Positions 20,289 to 31,257 are shown, counted from the stretch's first letter. The stretch is DNA of 64,000 bases from Branchipolynoe longqiensis (GCA_030323885.1 CM059193.1:77775447-77839446), one strand, 5' to 3'. Notes: generated by a model from the letters alone, not told the origin. Numbers and translations are program-made.

Positions 20289-21784
20289 ATGTCTTCTCGC
20301 CTGGAGGATAATAACCCTGTTTGCCTCTATCTTCCAGGCTACTCCTTGACACACCATCTCCAGCTAGTCGGTGCTTTGTCCGGGGTGCTAGCACGAGGAA
20401 CATGGTCTAACAAAGCATTGCATCTCCAGATATACAAGAAGTTCTGCAGGCTCCACCAGATTGACCCTTTGAAGCTGACAGTATTTGACATATTGTCCTA
20501 TATTATGTACCTGACTTCCCGCCTTAAGTCACCTGGCTCGATTGCAAATTATCTTAGTGGTGCCAAGACATGTTTAGAAGCATTAGGTGGGGATGTAACT
20601 CCATTTTCAGCCTATCAGGTATCAGTCCTTGAAAGGAGGGTCTGCAAGAACTCTTCATACGTGCCCCTCCGGGCCCCTCCGAAATCACATCATGACTTTA
20701 AGGCGATCATCTCCTACCTCTCTTCCTTCGGGAAACATGCTTTCGTCTTTCTAGCCGCTCTGCTAGTAATCTATTTCACTCTAGTACGACAAAGTAACGT
20801 CACCTCTCCTCGTACCACACTCCTTCGTCCTCATATCTGGCTAACCTCTGATCTCTCTGCATCTAACACAGGTCTCTATGTCTCGATAAGATCATCTAAA
20901 ACCAGGTCTAAAGCTCAACCTCCCCTGACCTCATCATCATCATGCTGTCGGTCGCGATGCAACAAAGACTGCTTTCATTACTTGACTGCCGCTCTCCATT
21001 TAACTCTCTGCTGTGAGAGTTGCGTCCATGAATCGGTCTTAATGTCTCTCAGCTTCAGGTTTCTCTTGATGGTATCCTTGAACCAGAGACGAGGGCGCCC
21101 TCTCTTTCTGTAACCAGAAGACATTTGAGAATAGAGGATCTGCTTTGGTACCCTGTCTGATGATATCCTCATGAGTTGTCCAGCCCACCTGAGATTCTTT
21201 TTGATCAGAAGATCTTCCATAGAGGGCAGCCCCATCCGTTTGAGTATTTCCTTATTTGTCACTACATTTCATGAAAGCTGCCTGCAAAAGTGTTGAAGTG
21301 CTGCTGGCTTTTGCAAGTTACCAGCGGCACTCTCTCGGGGAGCAATTAGAGGTTTCACACCGGCAAGAACATGTCAAGACAGGCGCAAAGCTATTTGTCC
21401 CTGACCTACCTCCTCCCATTCATTCCGAACTCTGTATGCTGTCCGGTTGTTGCCTGGTCCCGATATGCCCTCTGATTTAACCCTCCACAACTCTCTCCTG
21501 CCTTTCTACTCCCAGATGGTACACCTCTAACGGTGCTCAGACTAACCAAGGTTCTTTCTCTCACTGCTTCTTTCCTCTTTGGACCACATCCATCATTCTC
21601 TCTACATAGCCTTAGAAGGGGTGCGGTTCAGGCCTGGGCAGAAGCCAGAGTAACTCTTGATGCCATAAAAGAAGCCGGTCCTTGGAAAAGCAGCGCAGTC
21701 CAAGCTTACCTTAACACTCCTCAGTCCAAGCTTACCTTAACACTATATCTAGTTCCATCAGCCCTCGGGAATTTGTTGGGTTGA
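20289..21784 (+). pseudogene. tyrosine recombinase of DIRS-like element 1, interrupted
   Basis: The N-terminal part (20289-20930) has the SAM-like core-binding domain (ALHLQIYKKFCRLHQIDPL, IANYLSGAKTCLEALGG) and the first catalytic arginine in TLVRQSNVTSP. After a 335-bp LINE fragment and frame damage, the C-terminal part (21533-21784) has HSLRRGAVQAWA (H-x-x-R) and ends SSAVQAYL, the catalytic tyrosine region. Tyrosine recombinases insert the circular cDNA of DIRS-type retroelements. The insertion and stops make it inactive. Confidence 0.8.
20931..21265 (-). mobile_element. LINE (family L-B) 3' fragment inside the recombinase
   Basis: The C-terminal reverse-transcriptase reading TNKEILKRMGLPSMEDLLIK is nearly identical to the end of the ORF at 56500-57882, and the 3' end carries the same (ATG)n tail. 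It is 5'-truncated, as usual for LINEs. Confidence 0.88.
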
Positions 21785-21849
21785 GGTCTGATGGTCTTCC
21801 TGCTAGCGATATGCTCCTACTTGTTTTCTCCTCATCGCGCTGCTTATCT

Positions 21850-22326
21850 TGTTACTTGCCACCTCTCCTTCATCTGTTACTCTACTAGCTATTACCTGAT
21901 TGATTGATACAACTTCTTATTTGATTGTTACCCATTACTGATTATTCTTGACTTGACACTTGATGATATATGATATGTACTTACCATTGATTTCCTTACC
22001 TACCCTGATTGTTCATGATACCACAATATACAATACCGATTATGCTCTCCAAACATCCTGATATGCCGACCTGCCTGCGGGTTATGTTCTCCAATACATT
22101 ATTTCTCACCAAATATATTTCCTCCCCTTTTTCTTGTGTCCGAGTAAGTGAATTATATACATATGACCCACCATAGGTTAACACACTAATTAGTAAAAGT
22201 GGAAGTTCCATCATATAATAATAATCAATAACAAAATAAATTAGGAAAAGTATTAACCCACCAGCTATTTCCCATGACGGGTTAAATATTGGACAATCGG
22301 TTTACAGAAAAGTGAAGTTTACCTAC
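21850..22326. other. intron flank, nothing recognised
   Basis: It may contain the right terminus of DIRS-like element 1. No exon or repeat family is recognisable. Confidence 0.35.
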
Positions 22327-22453
22327 CCTTGCAATAGAATGAGTTCAACCCGTAGAAGTCCAGAAAGGAGATCTCAGATCTTTGCCCGATCATATTATGA
22401 TACCTCGGGTCCTTTACTTTTATCGTAGCATCACCATTGCTTTTGGAGAAAGA
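22327..22453 (-). CDS. astacin gene exon 8: end of catalytic domain
   Basis: The acceptor GCCACATTTCAG precedes 22453 and the donor AAGG|GTAGGTAA follows 22327. Entry is phase 0 and exit phase 1. It encodes SFSKSNGDATIKVKDPR then IGQRSEISFLDFYGLNSFYC, matching the IGQR-x-x-x-S-x-x-D-x-x-x-x-N-x-x-Y-C end of astacin domains and supplying the last structural cysteine. Confidence 0.92.
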
Positions 22454-22502
22454 CTGAAATGTGGCAAAGCAGACATAGACATAGACTGGGCTGCATGCAT
22501 AC

Positions 22503-22834
22503 ACCCCACCAGTTAAGCTAGTGACATCTATCGGCAGAATTTGGAATTACTCTATTCGGGTCATTTCCTTGACTGCCTATGATTTCACTTGCTATATCTC
22601 CGTAAAGAATGCTTGGAAAAATAATAAAATGCTTGATTATATTCAGATATTCATATCGCAACAGGCATCAATATGTATATAAAAAAAAGACAACTATATT
22701 GTATTTTTCTTTTGGCTTTCACCACTGCTCTCTTCTCATCTTTTAAACCCCACCAGTTAAGCTAGTGACATCTATCGGCAGAAGCTGGAACCACTCTAGT
22801 CGGGTACTTTCCAGCTTAACTGGTGGGGTTTATT
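22503..22834. repeat. short hairpin repeat and partial duplicate
   Basis: 22746-22834 folds on itself: AAACCCCACCAGTTAAGCT at the left is exactly inverted at the right end. The left half occurs again at 22503-22560. It could be an 88-bp miniature element. Confidence 0.6.
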
Positions 22835-22869
22835 GGGTTTAAACAACTGAACCTGACATTTTCCCATTA

Positions 22870-23545
22870 CCGGACTATGTGGCCAATTCAGTAGAGGCCT
22901 CCCGTGTGGGAGATCGGGAGTTCAATTCCTGGTCGAGTCAAACCAATGACATACTAAATTGATAATTGCCGCTTAGTTTGTTTGTTTGTTGTTGTTTTAC
23001 ATCCTAGCAACAACTAAGGTCATATCAGGACGGGTACTGACTTGTGACAGTGCACACTCATGGCAATTTTATAGTGCTGTCCCATTGGGAAAGCAGGCCG
23101 CCGGTACCATGATCTGGTATCCCACTCAGTCACATTATCCTGACACTGAGCACACCAGTCCTTGCCTTGTCCTAATAATGCCGAGCACCTAGCTAGGAAG
23201 TGACAAGTATAAATTCTTAAGTCATTCGTTTGACTCGACCGGGGTTCGACCCCACGACCCCACGATCTACCAGCACGGGAGACGGACGCTCTAACTCATT
23301 CGGCCATCCCATCTGGTTTGCCACTTAGTAGATTGGTGTTAGGCATAAATAGGATATGGCAAGGACTGGTTAGCTCAGTGTCAGGATAATGTGACTGAGT
23401 AGGATATTGGGTCATGGTGCTGGTGCCCTGAGTTCCCAGTGGGGCAGCACTATAATGTTGCCATGAGGGCGCACTGTCACAAGTTGGTACTTATCCTGAT
23501 ATGACCATAGATGTTGCTGGGACATAAATTGCCAACAAACAAAGA
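22870..23545. mobile_element. SINE family A (+) with a reverse SINE family A inserted in it
   Basis: The outer plus-strand copy runs 22870-22975 and resumes at 23327. Between them (about 22976-23326) lies a minus-strand copy starting with a TTTG run and ending with the inverted tRNA head CTCATTCGGCCATCCC. The pair could fold into a long hairpin if transcribed. Confidence 0.7.
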
Positions 23546-24099
23546 GAACTGCAATAGGTTTGTGCCGAATAACACTACCATCAGTATGAAAATGGTGAGT
23601 CAATCAGCAAACAGTGCCAAGCATGTATCAATTAACACTTCAACATAACTGGGACAAGTTGTTGTGATTAATGCTATTCACTGACATTAATATTCCAAAA
23701 AGCAGTCTAGTGGAAAAACAAACTCACCTGTCTATGTTTCACATCTTAGCCTAATGTTGAAAAGCCTAGTTAGTTACTTAGCAACACAGTCTCTCTGACA
23801 AGCCACTAAATAATCCATTAGAAAAAGGTTAGAAGGCTGGGTGATGGAAATAACCACGTGATTTTGCAATCTAATGTGCTACATTAATTTACTATTGAAC
23901 AAATATGTATCTCTCACAGCCTAATGTTTTTGGGGTGAATAGTCTATGAAATCATGTAGAGTAATATGATTTAAAAGTCAAACCGAGAACTTTCCGTGGC
24001 TGACATTTTGTTATTTAAAAAGAAATTCTCTCTCAATTTCTCAACGTCATACTAATATAGATATCTTTTGTTTCTTTTATCAGAGAATATACCGCATAT
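23546..24099. other. intron, nothing recognised
   Basis: AT-rich, no exon-like sequence or known repeat head. Confidence 0.4.
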
Positions 24100-24650
24100 G
24101 ACATTTACTTATTTATTATTTATATATTTACTTATATTTACATTCACTTACCTATTTATTATTTACTTACCCTTACATACATTTGTATATTTATTATTTT
24201 TCCATTTATTTACATGCATTTAAATATATTAACTATATTATTATTTATTATTTATTTCCATACATTTACTTATTTATTAATGATTTATTTACTTATATCT
24301 ACATTCATTTACTTATTTATTGTTTCTTTATTTACTTACATACATATTTATTATTTATTATTTATCCATTTATTTACGTACATTTACATATATTAACTAT
24401 TTATCATTATTTATTATTTATTTACTTATATTTACATACATGTACTTATTTAATATTAATTTATTTACCCACACATTCATTCATTTATTATTTATGTATT
24501 ACTTATTTATGTATTGGTTATTTATTTATTATTTATACAATATTTATTTATTATTTATTTATTATTATTAATGATGTATTATTTATTTATTTATTATTTA
24601 TTTATTATTTATTTATTATCTATTATTATTTAATTGCTTACATTTAGAAA
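24100..24650. repeat. TTTATT-rich low-complexity tract
   Basis: Repeating TTATTATTTATTTAC and TTTACATACATTTA words run for about 550 bp and end close to exon 7. Open frames here are compositional only. Confidence 0.85.
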
Positions 24651-24667
24651 TAATTAGTAATACTCAC

Positions 24668-24862
24668 TGTCGCCTTGTAGTGCATCATAGAACTGTAGTC
24701 ATAGGGACTAAACAGTAAGGAAAAGCGGTCAACCTCAAAGTTGTTCCGCTTGTCAGCCTGTATGTTGTTGATGTTGATATCGACGTAGGTATCTCTGTCT
24801 GACCGGCTCTGCTCGTGGGTGGTCCCCATTGCGTGATTGAGTTCATGGGCGATGATGGCGAA
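24668..24862 (-). CDS. astacin gene exon 7: zinc-binding catalytic core
   Basis: The acceptor CCCCTCACCTAG precedes 24862 and the donor GCGACA|GTGAGTATT follows 24668. Both borders are phase 0 (65 codons). It encodes FAIIAHELNHAMGTTHEQSR, that is HExxHxxGxxHE with all three zinc histidines and the catalytic glutamate, then SDRDTYVDIN and the methionine-turn region YSSMMHYKA. This is the exon that identifies the family. Confidence 0.95.
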
Positions 24863-24972
24863 CTAGGTGAGGGGTGGGGCAAGCATTTGTATAGTAAATT
24901 TGAACAGGGTAAAATGTACACAACACCTGCATAACATGATTATCTAATTACTATCATTCACAAACCGAGTTA

Positions 24973-25303
24973 TACCCAAGCCACATTATTATACTGCTTG
25001 CTACCACTTGCAACCACCTTCCGACCACAACAGAATGTTGGTCGTAAAGTGGTCACAAAATGGTCGCAAAGTGGTATCCAGTGGCCGCTGACCTCCTTGC
25101 AACAATTTTGGTCGCAAGGAGGTTGCAGCTATTGCACTAAAAAGCTCCTGGCAATCAAACTGTTTGCCCTGAGTTCTGCGACTGTTGTCTTGGTTGCAAA
25201 TAGGTCACCTATGTCACCAGTGACTATCGGTTCTTTGGTCCAAAATGATTGTAAAGTTGTCACATAGGTTGCAAGTGGTTGCAAGCCGTAGTATGACTGG
25301 GGC
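24973..25303. mobile_element. MITE M4, GGTCGCAA-iterating, TTA target site
   Basis: TTA flanks it at 24970-24972 and 25304-25306. The ends are imperfect inverted copies sharing CTTGCnACCACTTGCAACC. The interior repeats TTGCAACCA and GTGGTCGCAAAGTGG words derived from those ends. Confidence 0.7.
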
Positions 25304-25680
25304 TTAAAGTAGTTCATTATTCAAGTGATATATTTTACGATATGGCACTGGACAGTCTGTGAGATTTAATAAATCTGCCACCTCGATTTTAGGGGTATCA
25401 CAATAGCGTCAAAATAATAATAATAATAGATCACAATAATAATAGATCAAAGAGACATCGATATTTGAAATGACTATGTAAAATATTCCCATATGGGGAT
25501 GTTCTGGAATAGTAGAGCACATCTATTATTCACTGACCAAGATCTGGTGGTTGTCCAGGAATGTATCATTCATGAACACATTTGTGACATAGTGTAAAAT
25601 ATTCCGATTTACGGCATAGGGGGAATGCAAATGTTCTATTACTGATCAGTGTCATGACCAGGCGCATGTATGTATATATA
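25304..25680. other. intron, nothing recognised
   Basis: A short (AATAAT)n-like run near 25410-25450; no exon or repeat family. Confidence 0.35.
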
Positions 25681-26108
25681 TGTAAGGGCTGGTGGTGCCT
25701 GAGTGGGATGTAAATAGACATAGTGGTGCTGGCAGGTCTGGGTGTGAGGGCACTCAGGGCCTACCCCCTCCCCATCTGCTGGGTAGGATCACCACACTCA
25801 GGGTCAAGGTTGGTGGTGGCCATGGGGGGGGGGGGCCAAAGAGCTTGGTGGTGCTGGGCAGACCACTGGTAGCCATGGGGACCAGGAATGCTGGATCCCT
25901 ATTGGTAAGGCCAAGAATGCTTGTTTCCCATTTGGGTAAAGGGGTGGGGTGATACTCTACAATGAACCCATGTAACCATATAAATAATAAAGCAGAGGGC
26001 TTGACACTCTCTCCTTCTTTACACTTTATACTCTTCCTTTCTCTTTGTCTGAATTGATTTCACTATATCCTGCTTACACAACCACAGATTTGAGCCCTAG
26101 CCTTTACA
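25681..26108 (+). repeat. LTR of a third LTR retroelement
   Basis: TGTAAGGGCTGG at the left and GCCTTTACA at the right form TG...CA with short inverted ends. AATAAA is at about 25985. A tRNA-primer-like TGGTTGACCACGACGAG follows at 26113. No second LTR was found in the window. Confidence 0.6.
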
Positions 26109-27264
26109 TAACTGGTTGACCACGACGAGTGGATTAGTTGAGTAGTGGATTCAACTTGACATAACTGGTGACCACGACGGTTATCGGCATGATACGGATA
26201 GTAACGCGTTGGTTATTTGACCACAACAGTCATTTAACATGATGGGTGGTGACCACGTTGGTTATTGACACAGTGTTGAGTTAAAAAGAGAGAACTTGTT
26301 GGCTACTACTTGTTTGGTGTGTTGCGTAGGTAGTGTTTTTTTGCTATTTTATTCAACTCTGTGGGGGTTTGAAATTTATTCGGAATTGGGATTGTCAACG
26401 ATTATTTCCGACAATTCTACTATTTTAGAAGGTCCGCTAGACTTTATTGATGGTATGTCTGTAACGTGCCATCATTGAAGCCTTGCGTTGCCACTAAAAT
26501 AATTTTTTTACGGGACTACTTTTGGCTTTTCTTTAACCTTGTCATGGACGGGTGAGCATAGGAATACATTACAATGTTTTTTTAAACTATTTCTTCTACA
26601 TTACAGACATAACTATACTTGGATTCAATTCTGCTAAATCTTTTCTACCACCACATACAACAGCAGCATGAAGATGCCAGTGACACATGCAAGGAAAATG
26701 AAGAACGTTTGTCTGATTTAAGGGACAGGATTGAAATACGGGAAGATAGAGAAGATCGTAGGGAAGCACATGAACTTTTGCACGTTGAACATAGACAGAG
26801 AGAGGTACGAAATAGATCATTGACAGTGTCTGGCAAGTCTATTCCCTTGTTGGACGAGTCAGACAGAGGGGCGTCGCATAGTTGGATTGACTTGAACGAA
26901 TGTATCGGGACTCTTGCAGATGTTTCAGACTTAGACATTATTCGCTTTGCTTTATCAAATGCAACAGGGACTTTGCATGAAGTTCTTTTCACCACTTTTC
27001 AGCATAAGAATGCCTGGTCCTGGATTGAAATTAAGGAAGTGATAGCATCTACTCTTTTGACAGCAGATGAACGTAGTCATTTAAAGGGGATAGTGATGGC
27101 TATGAAGAATGATAGAAACATTTTTAATCGGGAAAAGGTTGGAATAGTTTATTCTAAAATTAGTTGGGATGATTTGGCACCTAGATTAACTCATACGGAG
27201 AGGTTAAAAGGTAGAGGACAACCTTTGCCATTCGATCCAATTGTTTCTGGCCAGGATAAATGAA
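26109..27264 (+). mobile_element. leader and gag-like ORF of the third LTR retroelement
   Basis: The leader carries several imperfect copies of GGTGACCACGACGG (26113-26270). An ORF of 214 codons (26619-27263) starts with a charged, probably coiled-coil stretch (ENEERLSDLRDRIEIREDRE) followed by a helical domain with WSWIEIKEVI. I recognise no family; position after an LTR and primer site suggests gag. No pol follows, so this is a remnant or a non-autonomous copy. Confidence 0.5.
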
Positions 27265-28856
27265 GTAATGTATTTTTGGTTGATAAAACAAAACAAAAAC
27301 CTAAAATAATACATTCTCTTGATATTGGTACTGGAGCTTTTACATGCCAGCAGGCACGTAGAATACAACCACTTGTTGCAAGTTGTACTGTAATCCATAG
27401 AATTGACCAATGACAGTAAAGAATGCCACGGAGAGATCGACGACCGCGTGGACGGCGGAGTGCTTCGGCTTGGCCGGATGGAAAAATTCTTTGTTCGGCG
27501 CCACTAATTGGGAACGATTGACAGGGTTTTCGAAGTTTAGTCATAAGAAATATTTATGTTCCTAACTAAACTTGCGCCAAAGTTTGCGCGTAGTAATGTA
27601 AGTTGCACCACTAATAAACATTACTAATTCAATGGAGTTACAGGCATGTTGGAGATGGGATAGACTCCACAGTAGCATTGCTACAGTAAGGTCATTGACA
27701 CTTTTACTTACTGATGCTTCTGCTTACATTTCAGGATGGAAGGTTTGTATAAAATGGAGAAATGGCATAAACATGGACGGAGTTGTATAGACATTGTCGC
27801 ATACATCCATGTATCAAATAAATCTTGTTATTCTATCGTGACATAGACGGAAAAACATACACAGGTGGTGAACGTGATGTCACACTAACAATTAACAGAT
27901 GAATTCTTTCCCATTGACTTTCTATTTATCTAGGTTAAGTGTTTGTAGCCAGGTCTAGTTTGGGTGTGCACTTGGCGTATTACGTATCATGGCAAACCCG
28001 AGGTTGTGGTCAGCTGATCGAGCTGAAACTCTGGATGCGGGGATGAATGCAAGAAATCAAAGATGTTGCATCCTAGTGCTTGAGAGACATCATTGAGTAT
28101 GTATTGACTTTTCTAGTTCCAAAAGTCTTACTCGACACATGCGTGGAGGACCAAGACCGCATTGCACAGCACCTTGATTCATGCACTACCGTAATAAGCA
28201 CAGTAATTTCTCAAATCCTGAAAATTTATTCTCGACTACTAATCTATGTACTCTTTTCGTACTCATCGTATGAACTGGTAAAAAAGTGAATGCGAATAGC
28301 AGATACAGTTCTTCTATTCGGGAAGAGGTAACTTTTTCGCGAGTATACGGTAAAGGTTTATAAATCATCAGACCCTTGGCGCAGGAGTCTATTCTTATCG
28401 GGTGTCGACGGCCACGCACGCGAAGCGACTAGTGTTTTTCGTCAGGCTTGACTGAAGCTGCATTTACAGTTAATTCGCTGGCGGTTGATGCAAAATTAGA
28501 CAAAACATGATGTACATGAGAGTTTTGTCACGCATAAGATTATTTTTGTTGTGGATGACAAGAGATCGACATGAGCATGACGTCATCGGTCGGAACTATG
28601 ATAGAGTTTCATACATATGTTTATATTGTTTGAAATGCATAACTAAATACCTGATACTTAGAAACATGAAATAAAATAACTATGATATCTAGAGAATCTG
28701 TTCTATATTACTATATGTATTACAAAACATAAAAATGACTTCCAGTTCACTTCCGTTTTTTTCCTTCGCCGCCTATCACGGGGTCAAAGGTGCCCTTGGT
28801 CAAAGTGTTAAAAATAAAGTGTCTACTTAATAAATGCCAGTGATATGTAATACTTG
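27265..28856. other. no feature recognised
   Basis: Mixed-composition intron sequence, with a short GC-richer patch at 27420-27500. No exon with good borders and no repeat family was identified. Confidence 0.35.
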
Positions 28857-29115
28857 GGCTTGTGCCTGGTCGAGTCAAACCAATGACTTAGAAATGTATA
28901 CTTGTCGCTTCCTAGCCAGGTGTTCGGCATTATTAGGATAGGGAAAGGACTGGTTGGCTCAGTGTCAGGATAATGTGACTGAGTGGGATATCAGGTCATA
29001 GTGCTGGCGGCCTGGTCTCCCAGTTGGGCAGCACTATAAAGTCACCATGAATGCGCACTGTCACAAGTCGGTACCCTTCCTGATATGACCTTAGATGTTG
29101 CCAGGACATAAAGCT
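28857..29115 (+). mobile_element. SINE family A, 5'-truncated
   Basis: GGTCGAGTCAAACCAATGAC at the left, then TCAGGATAATGTGACTGAG, then ATGAATGCGCACTGTCACAA, ending near GTTGCCAGGACATAA. Confidence 0.75.
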
Positions 29116-29297
29116 TTAACAACTGACTAACCAACACTTGAGCTTGTATTTTAGGAAAAGTCTGAGACCTTGTATCAAATCCTCCATCGCACCTCTAGCT
29201 TTATATATATATCAGAACTCAAGAACTTTGGTTTCAAAATTGTAATGCTTTCATCAATGGAAATAGCAATAACTAAAGATCGGAACAAAATCCCTAC

Positions 29298-29367
29298 CAG
29301 ATTGCAGCCTGGGGACTCAATGTTGATGATTTGCTTCCCACCGACACGTCCCAAGCTAGACCAGCAC
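29298..29367 (-). CDS. astacin gene exon 6: disulfide loop before the zinc helix
   Basis: A 70-bp exon with acceptor TTTCTGTCTTAG before 29367 and donor CTG|GTAGGGAT after 29298. Entry is phase 2 and exit phase 0. It encodes CWSSLGRVGGKQIINIESPG ending CNL, matching the C-W-S-x-x-G-R-x-G-G-x-Q pattern and both cysteines of the internal disulfide. It was found by searching for the phase-compatible part missing between exons 5 and 7. Confidence 0.9.
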
Positions 29368-29949
29368 CTAAGACAGAAAGTCTGACAATATTAAAGACAG
29401 TGTATGACAAGGTGAACCACTCAACCCTTTCAAATAGGAATTTCTGAAATAATCATGCAGTGGTGCCATCACAGGACAAACAAGGTGCATTGTCTTTGAT
29501 CATGTGTAGTAGTATGAGTAGTCTTCTTACTCAGACATAATCACAAATTTTATTAATGTTTGGCACAGATTAAAGTGCTTAAAATATGTTTGAACTTTAC
29601 TACACTATAATATTTTTTTTCATTATTAATATCACAAGACAATACACGATAATTGTTGTACATTATCTTTGATGGTACAGCAAACAGTGTGGGCTAGGAA
29701 ACCTGTCCCCTTGTTTCAATGGTACAACAGTCAGGCTGGGCCATGGGGACCTGTCCAATTACCTTGTTTGCTGTATTTCATGGGAGAGCGCTGAGTGGCT
29801 CGTCTTGTGCTACATTGTCTTTGTTAATATGTTTAAAACTTCTCCCGGATAGAATGTCACAACAATACATGTACGATCAGAGGATAACCCCATATTGCTC
29901 ATTATATGACGCATAATATATTAATTGAGTATAGATCATGTTTGCTTTA

Positions 29950-30262
29950 GTTTGTTGTTGGAGTCTCACATCATGGAATCATCTCAGGTCATATCAGGAT
30001 GGGTACCGAATTGTGACAGTGCACACTCATGGTGGCTTCATAGTACTGCCCCACTGGGAAATCAGGCCATCAGCACCATGCCCTGATATCCCACTCAGTC
30101 ACATCATCCTGACACTGAGTCAACCACTCCTTGTCCTATCCTAATAATGCCGAGTGCCTGCCTAGGAAGTGATAGTATCAATTTTTAAGTCATTGGTTTG
30201 ACTCGACCAGGGTTCGAATCCATGTCTTGGAAACCCACGATCTACCAAAGCGGGCCTGTCTC
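29950..30262 (-). mobile_element. SINE family A (minus)
   Basis: Reverse copy: TTGTGACAGTGCACACTCAT on the plus strand near 30010, ATCCTGACACTGAG near 30107, and the tRNA-like end GACTCGACCAGGGTTCGAAT near 30200. Confidence 0.75.
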
Positions 30263-30651
30263 AGGTGTCTCCTACGTAATTGAGAATTTAGTTTCACTTC
30301 TTTGCTGCCTCGTTTTTCTCTCACAGAATCAGTACATACTGTCAAACGTTAGAGTGGAGGTTAGTTATTCTTGAAGCTATTCTGGTATGTGAAAATATCC
30401 TGAACTTCCAGCCAGATAGGAAGGAATTTGTTCAACCCCAGTTGACATAAAACCAACAAATTCTAAAAAGAAACTTGATACCTGTCGATGTTGTGCTTTG
30501 TCCTTGGCATAACTGGGATATGACAAAGAGCAGCGGAATGAGGAAGACGAATTGTCCAAAATTGACATTTCCCCTCCCTAATCAATGAATGTACAAAAGG
30601 TACAACCAACCAATGAAAGGTTTGGTTACATCCAATGATGCTGTCACCTAC

Positions 30652-30775
30652 CCAGTTTTGGCGGATTGGAATAGTATTCCCTGGTATGCATCATGTGGCT
30701 GCATCTCTTTGTAGGTGAGGCAGGTGTGGGAGGTGTAGTAGGCGATGACGTCATTGATAAGGGCCTTATCTGAAC
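30652..30775 (-). CDS. astacin gene exon 5: N-terminal catalytic subdomain
   Basis: The acceptor TGGTACTTCGCAG precedes 30775 and the donor ACTGG|GTAGGTGA follows 30652. Entry is phase 1 and exit phase 2. It encodes SDKALINDVIAYYTSHTC then LTYKEMQP, the helix and first disulfide cysteine typical of astacins (x-A-I-x-x-x-x-x-x-x-x-x-x-T-C-I-x-F). Confidence 0.9.
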
Positions 30776-30911
30776 CTGCGAAGTACCAAAGGAACCTGAG
30801 ACATACTGACCAATCAATGGAGTTCAAAATCCTCATCAAGAAACACCAAGAATAGCAACCAATTAACTGGCATAGGTTCAAAGATTCACGATGATAGTGT
30901 GGCACAGGTTG

Positions 30912-31242
30912 GTTGGTTGTTGGAGTTTTAGGTCCTGGCAACATCTATGGTCATATCAGGACGACTGCCGAATTATTACAGTGTGCACTCATGGCGACTT
31001 TATAGTGCTGCCCCACTGGGAATTCAGGCAGCTGGCCCAATGATGCGATATCCCACTCAGTAACATTAATCCTGATACCGAGCCAACCACTTCTTGCCCT
31101 CCCCTAATAATGCTGAGCGCCTGGCTAAGAAACAACAAGTATCAATTTTGTAAGTCATAGGTTTGACTCGACCGGGAAGTTAACTCCCAAGCTTCCGCAC
31201 CGGAAGCCTGTGCTTTACCGATTCGGCCACCGCGTCTGTTTT
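30912..31242 (-). mobile_element. SINE family A (minus)
   Basis: Reverse copy between exons 4 and 5, with GTGTGCACTCATGGCGACTT near 30981 and the tRNA-like head complement ATTCGGCCACCGCGTCTG near 31221. Its head lies 16 bp from the exon 4 donor. Confidence 0.75.
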
Positions 31243-31257
31243 TCTGCTGGTACCTAC

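Larger units (their letters stand above)
7016..21850 (+). mobile_element. DIRS-like (tyrosine-recombinase) retroelement 1, heavily interrupted
   Basis: Pieces in plus orientation, left to right: gag-like, basic and proline-rich sequence (about 7140-7943 and 19046-19401), a late RNase H piece ending in an N-LSR motif (19740-19920) and a tyrosine recombinase (20289-21784). The reverse transcriptase core is deleted or unrecognisable. The element is split by MITE M8 at 7268-7681, by the short LTR element at 7944-19042, and by a LINE at 20931-21265. Its termini were not resolved, so both outer coordinates are approximate. It sits inside the astacin intron between exons 8 and 9, antisense to that gene. 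Confidence 0.65.

Noticed and set aside
24183..24647. 154-codon ORF rich in Tyr, Leu and Ile that could look like a membrane protein
   Set aside because: Low-complexity TTTATT repeat; hydrophobicity follows from base composition.
26296..26478. 60-codon ORF starting MLATTCLVCCVGSVFLLF, signal-peptide-like
   Set aside because: It lies in the leader of the LTR element before the gag-like ORF; hydrophobic start alone is not enough to call a gene.
30375..30472. Minus-strand stretch FVGFMSTGVEQIPSYLAG, first taken as the astacin loop exon
   Set aside because: It lacks the two cysteines and its splice phase does not fit; the exon at 29298-29367 has the correct motif, cysteines and phases.
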